Assembly: GCA_902492555.1 (NCBI GenBank)
Contig: CABUMH010000127.1
Span: 1 to 8,717 of the forward strand
From: Eisenbergiella sp900555195
GTDB taxonomy: Bacteria > Bacillota > Clostridia > Lachnospirales > Lachnospiraceae
Length of the DNA: 8,717 nt
Direction of reading: 5' to 3'
Part shown: piece after piece, positions 1 through 6,693 of the stretch
How the letters are laid out: each line of letters opens with the position of its first letter
Position numbering within the stretch: the first letter of the stretch is position 1
The notes under the pieces: generated by a model
Databases searched by the model: none
What the model was told of the DNA's origin: nothing
What the model saw: only the letters and a program-made list of their open reading frames with translations
Program-made: the position numbers and the translations under genes

Positions 1-2
1 AA

Positions 3-2402
3 GCGCCGGCAGGGAAATTCTATTATCAGGGGAATCTCTCCCAGGCGGAACTTCCCTGGGATATAAGCATTCAATACTATCTGGATGAGAAGGAAGTGGA
101 GGCTGCAGAACTGGCTGGAAAGAGCGGAGCGCTGAAGATACGGATCGGCGTGGAACAAAACAGCAGGGCAGAGGAAGCTTTCTTTGAAAACTACCTGCTC
201 CAGATATCGGTGACCATGGATATGACCAGGTGCAGCAATCTGGAAGCGCCGGGAGCGTCAGCTGCAAATGCGGGGGATAACCGCCAGCTGGTGTACAATA
301 TCCTGGCCGGGCAGGAGAAAGAGGTGACCATCACGGCGGACGTGACCGACTTTGAGATGGAGGCCATCAGCTTTCAGGGTGTGCCGATGTCTCTGGAAAT
401 AGACAAAGATGTGTTGGGGCTGGACGGTCTGTATGATAAGACGGGAGAGATTCAGGATGCTGCCGATGAATTTTCCGATGGTGCGGAATCTCTTGCGGGA
501 GGGGTGGACAGCCTGAAGACAGGAGCGGATGGCCTGAAAGAAGGGGCGGACAGCCTGAAGGACGGCATAGACAGCTATGCGGATGGGGTTACCACACTGG
601 AGGATGGCGTGATTTCTCTCCAGGAAGGAAGTGATGAACTGGCGGATGGAGCGGCGGAGCTGGCGGACGGGCTTAACGGCCTGCGTTCCGGGGTTGATTC
701 GCTCAAAGACGGCGTCGCAGGTGAGAACGGTGCGGCTTCCGGAGCGAGGAAGCTGGCGGAGGGGGCCGCGAAGCTTGGCGCGGGCTCTTCTCAGATTAAA
801 GAAGGCATCGATTCTTTGGTATCCATGGTCAGCGATCTGGGCAGCGGAATGAAGGCCATGCTGGATGAGCGTGTGGATTCGGAAATTTCGAGCGATCCAA
901 TGATGAAAGCGATTTGGGATATGATTCCGGGAAGCGATTATGCTGAGAAGCTTGGTATAATTTCAGGCTATCTGGAGCAGGCGATTAAAGAAAATGGGAA
1001 GTCCGCTTCCGGAGGCGCTTCCCCGGATATGGGAAATGCGATCCTTCAGGAGGAGGCTTTAGAGGAACAAACGGAAGAAGAGGAAGAGACGGCGGAGGAA
1101 ACAGAGCCGGCAAAAGAAACTGATGAAAGCCCGGAGAAAGGGGAGGATATGGGAGGAACCGGAGAGGAGGAGAATTCGGATGAGAACTCCCAGACCGGGG
1201 ATACAGAAGGAAATGGAACGTTGCCGGAAGATCCACAGGACACATCGGAACAGGATTCAACCTCTTCCGAAGAAGAGGGCAGCAGTTCTTCAGAGGAGGA
1301 TACAGTTCCCACTGTGCCGGAGACGACGGTCCCCTCTGTACCCGAGACCACGGCGCCATCTGTACCTGATACCACGGTTCCTTCCACACCTGAAACCGGG
1401 GCTTCTTCCACACCTGAGAGCGGGAGCCCTTCCGCACCGGAAAGCACCGTTTCTTCTGCGGGTGAAGCCTCGGCGCAGCCTGCAAATGTCTCATCAAAGG
1501 CCAGGGAGGTTTTCAATGGGACGAATGAAAGAAAGGAAGAAGGCAGTGGGGACGGCGCATCCGCTATCGGAACGAGGTCCATCCGGAAAAGCGAAGAGAC
1601 GGTGGCCGGAACATTAAGGTACAGCAAAAGGAATCAGGCGGGAACGCTCATCAGCCTCGCCGGGCCGGAAAGCGGGATGGATGTGAGTATATTGGCCGGT
1701 CTGCCGCTGGAAAAATTGGTTTCGCTGAAGACGGGAGTGGATCAGCTGATCGGCTGCTACACCATGGCGGAGGAACTGGAGGCCCAGCTTGGCAATGAGA
1801 CGACACAGGAGCAGCTTAGCCAGCTGCAGGAGGGAATCGCCGCTCTGGACAGCGGTGTCGCAGAACTCGCAAGCGGCACGAAGAGCCTGGCGGATGGGCT
1901 GGATCAGCTTGCGGACGGTTCCAGCGAACTGGCGGATGGCGTCGCCGAACTGGCGGATGGAGGCACGGAATTTGCGGATGGAACCCAGGAACTGGCAGAT
2001 GGGGTTACGGAATTGGCGGACGGAGCGAGCGTGATGTCGGATGCGGCCCAGGATCTGAAGGATGGAAGTTCGCAGCTGGCTGATGGAACCGGAGATCTGG
2101 CGGACGGCGCTTCCGATCTGGCAGACGGCGTAGGAGAGCTGCAGGATGGAGCAGCTCAGTTCAAAGAGGAGACAACGGATATCGACACGCAGGTGGATGA
2201 AGAGATTGACGGCGTCGTCGATCGTTTCTCTGGAAGCGATTATACGCCCGTCTCCTTTGTATCCGATAAGAATACCGATGTGGGCCTGGTCTCGTTTGTC
2301 ATGAAGACGGAAGGGATTCATATACCTGAGAAGACGCTGGTGGAGGTGGAGGAAGAGCCGTTGTCCATTTGGCAGAAGCTGCTGCAGCTTTTCGGGCTCT
2401 GA
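3..2402 (+). CDS. YhgE/Pip-associated LADG heptad-repeat surface protein, 5' partial
   Basis: The reading frame is open to the left window edge, so the true start and the expected signal peptide lie upstream; the GTG at 96 is only an internal codon. About 799 residues are visible. The first ~150 contain a segment (LPWDISIQYYLDEKEV, then an AGKSG turn) that I recognise from clostridial proteins found beside YhgE/Pip-type membrane proteins. Next comes a first block of seven-residue repeats with Gly every seventh position (nt ~465-819), a spacer, a highly acidic then Pro/Thr/Ser-rich linker (nt ~1045-1490), and a second, more regular heptad block (nt ~1834-2168, repeating LADGxxE). A conserved-looking tail ends in WQKLLQLFGL with no C-terminal membrane segment or LPxTG motif. 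The heptads match the X-X-X-Leu-X-X-Gly repeat type and probably form a long coiled or rod-like extracellular stalk. A role in envelope, secretion or phage-receptor function is inferred; the molecular function is unknown. Confidence 0.75.
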   Translation, partial: APAGKFYYQGNLSQAELPWDISIQYYLDEKEVEAAELAGKSGALKIRIGVEQNSRAEEAFFENYLLQISVTMDMTRCSNLEAPGASAANAGDNRQLVYNILAGQEKEVTITADVTDFEMEAISFQGVPMSLEIDKDVLGLDGLYDKTGEIQDAADEFSDGAESLAGGVDSLKTGADGLKEGADSLKDGIDSYADGVTTLEDGVISLQEGSDELADGAAELADGLNGLRSGVDSLKDGVAGENGAASGARKLAEGAAKLGAGSSQIKEGIDSLVSMVSDLGSGMKAMLDERVDSEISSDPMMKAIWDMIPGSDYAEKLGIISGYLEQAIKENGKSASGGASPDMGNAILQEEALEEQTEEEEETAEETEPAKETDESPEKGEDMGGTGEEENSDENSQTGDTEGNGTLPEDPQDTSEQDSTSSEEEGSSSSEEDTVPTVPETTVPSVPETTAPSVPDTTVPSTPETGASSTPESGSPSAPESTVSSAGEASAQPANVSSKAREVFNGTNERKEEGSGDGASAIGTRSIRKSEETVAGTLRYSKRNQAGTLISLAGPESGMDVSILAGLPLEKLVSLKTGVDQLIGCYTMAEELEAQLGNETTQEQLSQLQEGIAALDSGVAELASGTKSLADGLDQLADGSSELADGVAELADGGTEFADGTQELADGVTELADGASVMSDAAQDLKDGSSQLADGTGDLADGASDLADGVGELQDGAAQFKEETTDIDTQVDEEIDGVVDRFSGSDYTPVSFVSDKNTDVGLVSFVMKTEGIHIPEKTLVEVEEEPLSIWQKLLQLFGL
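465..819 (+). repeat. First heptad-repeat block (xxxLxxG), about 15 units
   Basis: Codons for about twelve consecutive seven-residue units follow one another, each ending in Gly (SDG, AGG, KTG, KEG, KDG, ADG, EDG, QEG and so on). An interruption (AGENGAASGA) is followed by about three more units. At DNA level this is a degenerate 21-bp tandem repeat. This block is more diverged than the second one. Confidence 0.8.
1045..1490 (+). other. Acidic and Pro/Thr/Ser-rich low-complexity linker inside the heptad protein
   Basis: The encoded stretch is first Glu-rich (runs such as EEQTEEEEETAEE), then Ser/Glu-rich (SSEEEGSSSSEED), then a Pro/Thr/Ser octad repeat. It has no hydrophobic core pattern and is predicted to be disordered. 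It separates the two heptad blocks and would act as a flexible, possibly wall-spanning or modified, linker. Confidence 0.75.
1302..1469 (+). repeat. 24-bp tandem repeat, 7 degenerate units (TVPSVPET octads)
   Basis: Seven consecutive 24-bp units begin at 1302, 1326, 1350, 1374, 1398, 1422 and 1446. They encode TVPTVPET, TVPSVPET, TAPSVPDT, TVPSTPET, GASSTPES, GSPSAPES and TVSSAGEA. The units drift progressively away from the consensus toward the 3' end. Such in-frame repeats are candidates for copy-number change between strains without frameshift. Confidence 0.85.
1834..2168 (+). repeat. Second heptad-repeat block (LADG type), about 15 units
   Basis: A near-regular 21-bp periodicity encodes ...LASG TKSLADG LDQLADG SSELADG... 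and so on through GELQDG. One unit is degenerate (SDA instead of xDG), near nt 2035-2045. The strong repeat at DNA level (ctggcggatgg-like core) explains the long spurious reading frames on the opposite strand. Confidence 0.85.
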
Positions 2403-2409
2403 GTGTATA

Positions 2410-2438
2410 TTGACCTTTCTTGGGCGCTGAGATATAAT
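2410..2438 (+). promoter_or_regulatory. Sigma-A promoter for the XRE regulator gene
   Basis: The -35 TTGACC (2410-2415) and -10 TATAAT (2433-2438) are separated by exactly 17 bp. The expected start is near 2445, giving a ~75-nt 5' UTR that begins just before a run of nine A (2448-2456). The -35 begins 8 bp after the stop of the upstream gene, and no terminator is visible between them. Confidence 0.8.
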
Positions 2439-2518
2439 CATAGTAGGAAAAAAAAACAATAGTTTTATCTTATGGCAACCAGATGATCAATCCCAGTTCA
2501 TGAGAAAGGAAAAACAAT

Positions 2519-2839
2519 ATGCCGGCGTCGAAGCTGCTAATGGATATTGGAGAACGGTTGCGCTTGCGCAGAGAAGAAATGGGCCTGACGCAGAAGCAGA
2601 CAGCGAAACTTTTAGGAATTTCTGAGACATTTTATGGCGAGATTGAACGGGGAAACAGGAGGCTATCCATAGAGAGAATTCTTCAGGTCAGAGAAAAGAT
2701 GGGTATGGACGTAACATATCTGCTGTCCGGTGATCTGCTTCATGAGAAACTGGTGGCTGAATTGTGCGGCCAATGCCCTAAGGAGAAAGAAGAACTGTTG
2801 GAAAAGGTGCTGGAATATCTGGCGCAGCTATACAGATAA
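2519..2839 (+). CDS. XRE-family helix-turn-helix transcriptional regulator
   Basis: This is a 106-aa cytoplasmic DNA-binding protein. Residues ~8-70 form a Cro/C1-type HTH domain: IGERLRLRREEMGLTQKQTA, then LLGISETFYGEIERGNRRLS with the recognition helix around SETFYGEIERG, then a helix ending at VTYLLSGD. The C-terminal ~35 residues are a charged helix (KEKEELLEKVLEYLAQLYR), perhaps for dimerisation. The ATG at 2519 is preceded by AAAGGA (2505-2510) at 8-nt spacing; an internal ATG at 2540 has no such site. It has its own promoter. Targets are unknown; autoregulation or control of the downstream polymerase gene is only inference from adjacency. Small solitary XRE regulators of this kind are common both in Clostridia chromosomes and in integrated elements. 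Confidence 0.9.
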   Translation: MPASKLLMDIGERLRLRREEMGLTQKQTAKLLGISETFYGEIERGNRRLSIERILQVREKMGMDVTYLLSGDLLHEKLVAELCGQCPKEKEELLEKVLEYLAQLYR

Positions 2840-2861
2840 CAAGTGATAGAAAGCGGATGAT

Positions 2862-2902
2862 GGACTGCCTTCCATGGAATGATGTTCCAGGGAAGGCAGT
2901 CC
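2862..2902 (+). terminator. Long hairpin after the XRE gene, terminator-like but with a weak T-tract
   Basis: GGACTGCCTTCC (2862-2873) pairs perfectly with GGAAGGCAGTCC (2891-2902). After an A/G mismatch, TGGAA (2875-2879) pairs with TTCCA (2885-2889), leaving a 5-nt loop. The 17-bp stem is very stable, but it is followed only by TTAT, so termination efficiency is uncertain. It may be a partial terminator or an mRNA-stability element between the XRE and polymerase genes. Confidence 0.55.
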
Positions 2903-2930
2903 TTATAGGGAAAAGGGATGAGGAGACGGA

Positions 2931-4706
2931 ATGGAGTACAGAGTGATCCGCGGGGCGCAGGAGTTCCTGCCCTTTATGGATAAACTGCAGAAAGCAAAGA
3001 CGTTAGGAATCGATACGGAAACGGATGGGTTGGATGTGCACAGCAACCGGATGAGGCTGCTGCAGATAGCTGCAGAAGGTCTGCCGGTGCTTTTGTTTGA
3101 CTGGAATGCCTTTTCGGGACAGGGAGACCGGGAAGCTGCACGAAACAGGGAATTGCTGAGAAAATGCCTGGAAACGGACGCGGTGAAGGTTTTTCACAAT
3201 GCCAAGTTCGATCTGAAGTTCCTGCATAAAGAAGGAATCAGAGCGGGAAGGGTGTTCGATACCATGTTGGCGGCCCAGCTGCTGCGCGGCTGCGGCGGAA
3301 GCGTGAAGGCATCTCTCGCTGCAGTGGCTGCATACTATCTGGGGGAGGAAGTGGACAAGACAGAGCAAAAAGGGGATTGGAGCGGAGAACTCACCCGTTC
3401 TCAGCTGGAGTATGCTGCCAGGGACGCGGAACTCCTGCTGCGGCTAAAACCTCGTCTGGAAAAAGAACTCGCCAAATACGGGCTGGAGAAGGTGGCGGAG
3501 ATTGAATTTGCCTGTGTGTCGGCCATAGCGCTGACAGAATATGAGGGCATATATCTGGATGAGAAGAAATGGGAACAGCTGTGCGCGGGCACAAGGGCTT
3601 CTTATGAAGAAGCGCTGGAGAGGCTTTATGCCTATAGCGGAGTGCCTGCCCGCCAGCTGACGCTGTGGGGGGAAGAGGAAGCGCTGGATGTGAATTTTGA
3701 CAGCAACAGTTATGTGCTGAGGCTGCTGAAAAAGAACGGGATTGATGTAAAGTCCACCTCCCGCGCCAGCCTGGCGCCCTATCATGCCCATCCATTGGTG
3801 CGCGCTCTGAGCGATTACAGAAGATATGCCAAACTGCTGAACGGGTTCCTGTATCCCATGCCGCAGATGATCCATCCGATTACAGGAAGGCTGCATCCGT
3901 CCTATGGCCAAATAGGCGCCTGGAGCGGAAGGATGAGCTGCGGCAATCCGAACATTCAGCAGATCCCGCGTGAAAGGGCGTTCCGGGGATGCTTCTGCGC
4001 GCCGAAAGGCAGAAAGCTGATCCTGGCGGATTATTCGCAGATCGAACTGCGCGTGGCGGCTCAGATTTCAGGTGACACCAGAATGCGCCGGGCATACAGG
4101 CGTGGAGAGGATCTGCATCTTCTGACCGCATCCCTGATCAGCAACACGAAGGCGGAGATGGTGACGAAGGAACAGAGACAGGCGGCTAAGGCGGTGAATT
4201 TTGGCCTGATTTTTGGGATGGGAGCGGCAGGGCTGCAGCAATATGCCGCGCAGTCCTATGGCGTGGATATGACGCTGGAAGAGGCAAGGCGATTTCGGGA
4301 CAGTTTTTTTGAAGCCTATCCGGGCATCAGCTGGTGGCACCATGATCTGATGGAGAAGTACGGACAGAGCGGAGGTTCCGCTTTGGGAAGCACGCTTACA
4401 GGAAGAAAGTTCCGGCTGTCCTCCCGTGCCGGCGTGGCGGAACTTGCCAATACCCCGGTTCAGGGAACTGCGGCGGATATTCTGAAGCGTGCGCTGGGCC
4501 TGCTGTATCCGGAGGCTGTGGGACGTGGCTGGAAAATCGTCGCCATCGTGCATGACGAGATCCTTCTTGAAGTGGCGGAGGAAGAAGCCCCGGAGGCGGC
4601 CCGGATTCTGAAACTGAAAATGGAACAGGCCGCCTCGGATATTCTGCCGCAGGTACCCTGCCTGGCGGATGCCAGGATCGCAGAAAGCTGGGCAGGAAAG
4701 GCATAA
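2931..4706 (+). CDS. Family A DNA polymerase with 3'-5' exonuclease, no 5' nuclease domain
   Basis: This 591-aa enzyme is a PolA-like replication or repair polymerase lacking the N-terminal 5'-3' nuclease of full-length Pol I. The DnaQ/DEDDy proofreading domain is intact: D28 and E30 in GIDTETDG, D94 in HNAKFDLKF, and Y161/D165 in YAARD. The polymerase domain has WSGRMSCGNPNIQQIP (331-346), motif A LILADYSQIELR (catalytic D367), motif B with R416 and K420, and motif C VHDE (H541-D542-E543). Residue 428 is Phe where E. coli Pol I has Tyr766; the nucleotide-selecting Phe762 equivalent (F424) is conserved. The ATG has AGGAG (2921-2925) 5 nt upstream. The gene ends 23 bp from the convergent pyrI stop. 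Short polymerases of this type occur in phages, mobile elements and many bacterial chromosomes as a second family A enzyme. The biochemical call is firm; the cellular role is unknown. Confidence 0.95.
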   Translation: MEYRVIRGAQEFLPFMDKLQKAKTLGIDTETDGLDVHSNRMRLLQIAAEGLPVLLFDWNAFSGQGDREAARNRELLRKCLETDAVKVFHNAKFDLKFLHKEGIRAGRVFDTMLAAQLLRGCGGSVKASLAAVAAYYLGEEVDKTEQKGDWSGELTRSQLEYAARDAELLLRLKPRLEKELAKYGLEKVAEIEFACVSAIALTEYEGIYLDEKKWEQLCAGTRASYEEALERLYAYSGVPARQLTLWGEEEALDVNFDSNSYVLRLLKKNGIDVKSTSRASLAPYHAHPLVRALSDYRRYAKLLNGFLYPMPQMIHPITGRLHPSYGQIGAWSGRMSCGNPNIQQIPRERAFRGCFCAPKGRKLILADYSQIELRVAAQISGDTRMRRAYRRGEDLHLLTASLISNTKAEMVTKEQRQAAKAVNFGLIFGMGAAGLQQYAAQSYGVDMTLEEARRFRDSFFEAYPGISWWHHDLMEKYGQSGGSALGSTLTGRKFRLSSRAGVAELANTPVQGTAADILKRALGLLYPEAVGRGWKIVAIVHDEILLEVAEEEAPEAARILKLKMEQAASDILPQVPCLADARIAESWAGKA

Positions 4707-4729
4707 AAATTGAATTCGCAGCGTAAGGC

Positions 4730-5164
4730 TTAGAGAGAACGTTTATCGAATTTCTCTTCACAGTATTTGCAGCGATAGACCTCTTTCTTTTCGTCGGCAA
4801 GCACGAAGATGTGCGGGAGCCCCTGCTCGATAGAGGTGATGCAGCGGGGATTCTTGCAGTAAATGATGTTTTTGATCTCCTTGGGGAGAGTGAGTTCCTT
4901 CTTGGTGACAATTTTTCCGTTTTTGATCACATTTACGGTGATGTTGTGATCGATGACGGCCAGCACATCCAGATCCATCATATCCACGTTGCATTCTACC
5001 TTCAGGATGTCCTTTTTGCCCATTTTCTCACTGCGGGCATTTTTGATGATGGCGACGGGGCAGTCCAGCTTATCCAGCTGCAGATGATGGTAGATGGACA
5101 TGCTTTTTCCGGCCTGAATATGATCGAGAACAAAGCCTTCTTCAATTTTTCCAACATTTAACAT
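4730..5164 (-). CDS. pyrI: Aspartate carbamoyltransferase regulatory subunit PyrI
   Basis: This is the regulatory chain of aspartate carbamoyltransferase. It binds CTP/ATP-type effectors and joins catalytic trimers through a zinc domain. At 144 aa it is slightly shorter than the ~153-aa E. coli protein. The N-terminal allosteric domain begins VGKIEEGFVLDHIQAGK; the characteristic KMGKKDILKVE stretch follows at 47-57. The four zinc-binding cysteines are present as C103-x4-C108 and C132-x2-C135. The start ATG has GAGAGG 6 nt upstream on the minus strand. It lies 131 bp downstream of pyrB and is presumably co-transcribed with it, since no separate promoter was recognised in the spacer. No clear terminator follows in the 23-bp gap to the convergent polymerase gene, so the transcript may run into antisense of that gene. 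Confidence 0.97.
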   Translation of the reverse strand: MLNVGKIEEGFVLDHIQAGKSMSIYHHLQLDKLDCPVAIIKNARSEKMGKKDILKVECNVDMMDLDVLAVIDHNITVNVIKNGKIVTKKELTLPKEIKNIIYCKNPRCITSIEQGLPHIFVLADEKKEVYRCKYCEEKFDKRSL

Positions 5165-5295
5165 GATATACCTCTCTTTTTGCGGCCATGGAGGCCGGAT
5201 ATATTTGACTCCTGCGGCAGGCGGCAGGGGAACAAACTGCCGAAGCAGGGCCGGCGCGTGTCCCCTGGCCCTCTGCCTGAGGGAACAAAAGTTTC
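5165..5295 (-). other. Structured GC-rich pyrB-pyrI intercistronic spacer
   Basis: Read on the minus strand, the spacer contains CTGC-TTCG-GCAG (plus coordinates 5237-5248), a stem with a UUCG tetraloop followed by TTTGTT. A longer-range pairing (CAGGGGA with TCCCCTG, and CAGGC with GCCTG) could enclose it. Tandem CTGCCGC units (5214-5227) lie just downstream. This could be an RNA-processing, partial-termination or stability element that sets the PyrB:PyrI ratio. The structures are visible; the function is inference. Confidence 0.4.
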
Positions 5296-6216
5296 TTAGG
5301 AAGCGACCTGGATACCGAGCAGGGTGAGGATCAGGGCCATGCGCACATACACGCCGTACTGTGCCTGCTTGAAATAAACCGCTCTCGGGTCGTCGTCCAC
5401 GTCCACAGAGATCTCGTTAACGCGGGGCAGAGGGTGCAGTACCAGCATGTCCTTAGGTGCGCGCGACAGCTTTGCCTTGTCCAGAACATAGAAATCCTTT
5501 AAACGGACATAGTCTTCTTCATTGAAGAAACGTTCTTTCTGCACCCGGGTCATATAGAGAAGATCCAGGCGCGGAAGGATATCTTCCAGGCGAATGACCT
5601 CTTCATAAGGAATCTGTTTTTCTTTCAGCATCTCCGTGATGTAATCCGGAACGCGGAGTTCTTCCGGGGAAATGAAGATAAAACGGATGTTGTCATAACG
5701 CACCAGAGCGTTGATGAGGGAATGGACGGTGCGGCCGAATTTCAGATCGCCGCACAGGCCGATGGTCAAGTCGTTCATGCGGCCTTTCAGGCTGCGTATG
5801 GTCATCAGGTCGGTGAGCGTCTGGGTGGGATGCTGATGTCCTCCATCGCCGGCATTTATGACCGGGATGCGGGAGAAAGAGGCGGCGACCATGGGAGCGC
5901 CCTCTTTGGGATGCCGCATGGCGCAGATATCCGCATAGCAGGAAATGATGCGGATGGTATCCGCCACGCTTTCGCCTTTGGAGGCGGAAGAGGAGGCTGC
6001 GTCGGAAAAGCCCAGAACGCTTCCTCCCAGGTTCAGCATCGCAGCTTCAAAGCTCAGCCGTGTTCTGGTGCTGGGCTCATAAAAACAGGTTGCCAGTTTT
6101 TTGCCGGCACAGGCGTGGGCGTATTTGAGCATGTTGGCTTCGATATCGCCGGCCAGATCAAAAAGCTGCTCCAGCTCTTCGACTGTAAAGTCGAGAGGGT
6201 TCATCAGGTGTCTCAT
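5296..6216 (-). CDS. pyrB: Aspartate carbamoyltransferase catalytic subunit PyrB
   Basis: PyrB condenses carbamoyl phosphate with L-aspartate to N-carbamoyl-aspartate, the committed step of pyrimidine synthesis in the cytosol. At 306 aa it has the normal family length. Visible active-site elements are the carbamoyl-phosphate loop STRTR (49-53), K80 of the loop contributed by the neighbouring subunit (ASKGES), RHPKEG (R101), HPTQ (H129-Q132), GRTVHS (R162), the aspartate-binding TRVQKER (R224, Q226), and HPLPRVNEI (261-269). All expected catalytic residues are present. The minus-strand start has AAAGGAG (6227-6233) with 10-nt spacing. With pyrI downstream, it should form the allosteric, class-B type holoenzyme. 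Expression starts from a promoter about 310 bp upstream and passes through a leader with an attenuator-like hairpin. Confidence 0.98.
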   Translation of the reverse strand: MRHLMNPLDFTVEELEQLFDLAGDIEANMLKYAHACAGKKLATCFYEPSTRTRLSFEAAMLNLGGSVLGFSDAASSSASKGESVADTIRIISCYADICAMRHPKEGAPMVAASFSRIPVINAGDGGHQHPTQTLTDLMTIRSLKGRMNDLTIGLCGDLKFGRTVHSLINALVRYDNIRFIFISPEELRVPDYITEMLKEKQIPYEEVIRLEDILPRLDLLYMTRVQKERFFNEEDYVRLKDFYVLDKAKLSRAPKDMLVLHPLPRVNEISVDVDDDPRAVYFKQAQYGVYVRMALILTLLGIQVAS

Positions 6217-6269
6217 ATTTGGGTGTCTCCTTTCTTGTACAAAAGGATGCTTGCTGCCGGTTCATTTTC

Positions 6270-6302
6270 GCACGTTCTGCGCTGTGAATGTACAGGACGT
6301 GC
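6270..6302 (-). other. Hairpin in the pyrB leader near the ribosome binding site
   Basis: On the minus strand GCACGT (6302-6297) pairs with ACGTGC (6275-6270). After one mismatch, CTG pairs with CAG. The hairpin ends about 35 nt before the pyrB ribosome binding site. It could be part of a leader regulatory fold; no known riboswitch or PyrR-site consensus was recognised. Confidence 0.35.
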
Positions 6303-6346
6303 CTGAACTGTTACGCGGCATCCGTTATTGGCAGTGCTGTTTGGGC

Positions 6347-6388
6347 TTAAGAAAATCGAAGAGAAAATAGTTTTCCCTTCGATTTCAT
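6347..6388 (-). CDS. Candidate 13-codon leader peptide overlapping the attenuator hairpin
   Basis: An ATG on the minus strand at 6388 opens a short frame, MKSKGKLFSLRFS, ending TAA at 6347. It lies exactly over the attenuator-like hairpin, so a ribosome translating it would block hairpin formation, as in leader-peptide attenuation. There is no recognisable Shine-Dalgarno sequence before it, so translation is doubtful and the overlap may be coincidence. Confidence 0.15.
   Translation of the reverse strand: MKSKGKLFSLRFS
6349..6385 (-). terminator. Attenuator-like hairpin in the pyrB leader
   Basis: On the minus strand AAATCGAAG-g-GAAAA pairs with TTTTC-t-CTTCGATTT around a 3-nt CTA loop. This makes a 15-bp stem with one G-U pair (plus coordinates 6353-6367 with 6371-6385). 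It runs directly into TTTTCTT, the layout of an intrinsic terminator, about 135 nt after the predicted transcription start and 132 nt before pyrB. A weak competing pairing exists: GAGAAAA at 6445-6439 can pair with TTTTCTC at 6367-6361. Control by pyrimidine supply is plausible because pyr operons are often attenuated, but the stem is AT-rich and its strength uncertain. Confidence 0.5.
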
Positions 6389-6527
6389 AACACAATATCA
6401 GATATACATTTGGAATAGAGCCGTCTGACTCCGTTTTCTTTTCTCAAATCCATTCTGTCCCCGTTTCAGGAATATGTAGGCATATCAACACCCGCATTAT
6501 CCGAACTGCTGCAATTTACTTTTGCAC

Positions 6528-6556
6528 ATTATAGCACAGGGTTATAGAAGATGCAA
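6528..6556 (-). promoter_or_regulatory. Predicted sigma-A promoter for pyrB-pyrI
   Basis: On the minus strand a perfect TATAAT (6533-6528) has an extended -10 TG upstream (TGCTATAAT). It is spaced 17 bp from TTGCAT (6556-6551), a weak -35. Transcription would begin near 6521, giving a ~305-nt leader. The -35 lies 15 bp from the left edge of the giant palindrome. Confidence 0.6.
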
Positions 6557-6576
6557 TTCTTTTACACAACCGGGCA

Positions 6577-6693
6577 CAGACAAAATTCCTCTGCGGCTTT
6601 CCGATTCATCCGGCGCCCCTGCAGCCCCTTCCCTCCGCCTTTTTTGTGCGGGACGGATGCGGTCTTTCGGCACCGCCTTTCACCTGGAAGGGG
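6577..6693 (+). repeat. Left perfect arm of the giant palindrome (117 bp)
   Basis: It is identical to the reverse complement of 6900-7016. It begins with AGACAAAATTCCTCTGCGG and ends with CACCTGGAAGGGG. It contains a T6 run (6641-6646) and a smaller internal hairpin, GCGGT with ACCGC, around 6669-6686. Confidence 0.92.

Noticed and set aside
1302..1469. CRISPR-like array
   Set aside because: The 24-bp units are contiguous, in frame and degenerate, with no spacers; they encode protein octads.
1046..1627. 193-codon minus-strand frame rich in Ser/Val/Glu
   Set aside because: It is the antisense shadow of the Pro/Thr/Ser/Glu linker; composition mirrors the sense repeat.
1614..2459. 281-codon frame on the minus strand opposite the heptad repeat
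   Set aside because: The 21-bp periodic repeat of the real gene keeps the antisense frame open; the product is a low-complexity RQF/IRQ repeat without family resemblance or ribosome binding site.
5722..6306. 194-codon plus-strand frame opposite pyrB
   Set aside because: It is antisense to an unmistakable pyrB with all catalytic motifs; the translation resembles no family.
6213..6395. 60-codon minus-strand frame in the pyrB leader ending on the pyrB start codon
   Set aside because: TTG start, no Shine-Dalgarno sequence, no recognisable protein; it merely overlaps the leader hairpins.
6217..6521. PyrR-binding site or known riboswitch in the pyrB leader
   Set aside because: I looked for the conserved PyrR loop consensus and common riboswitch cores and found no convincing match.
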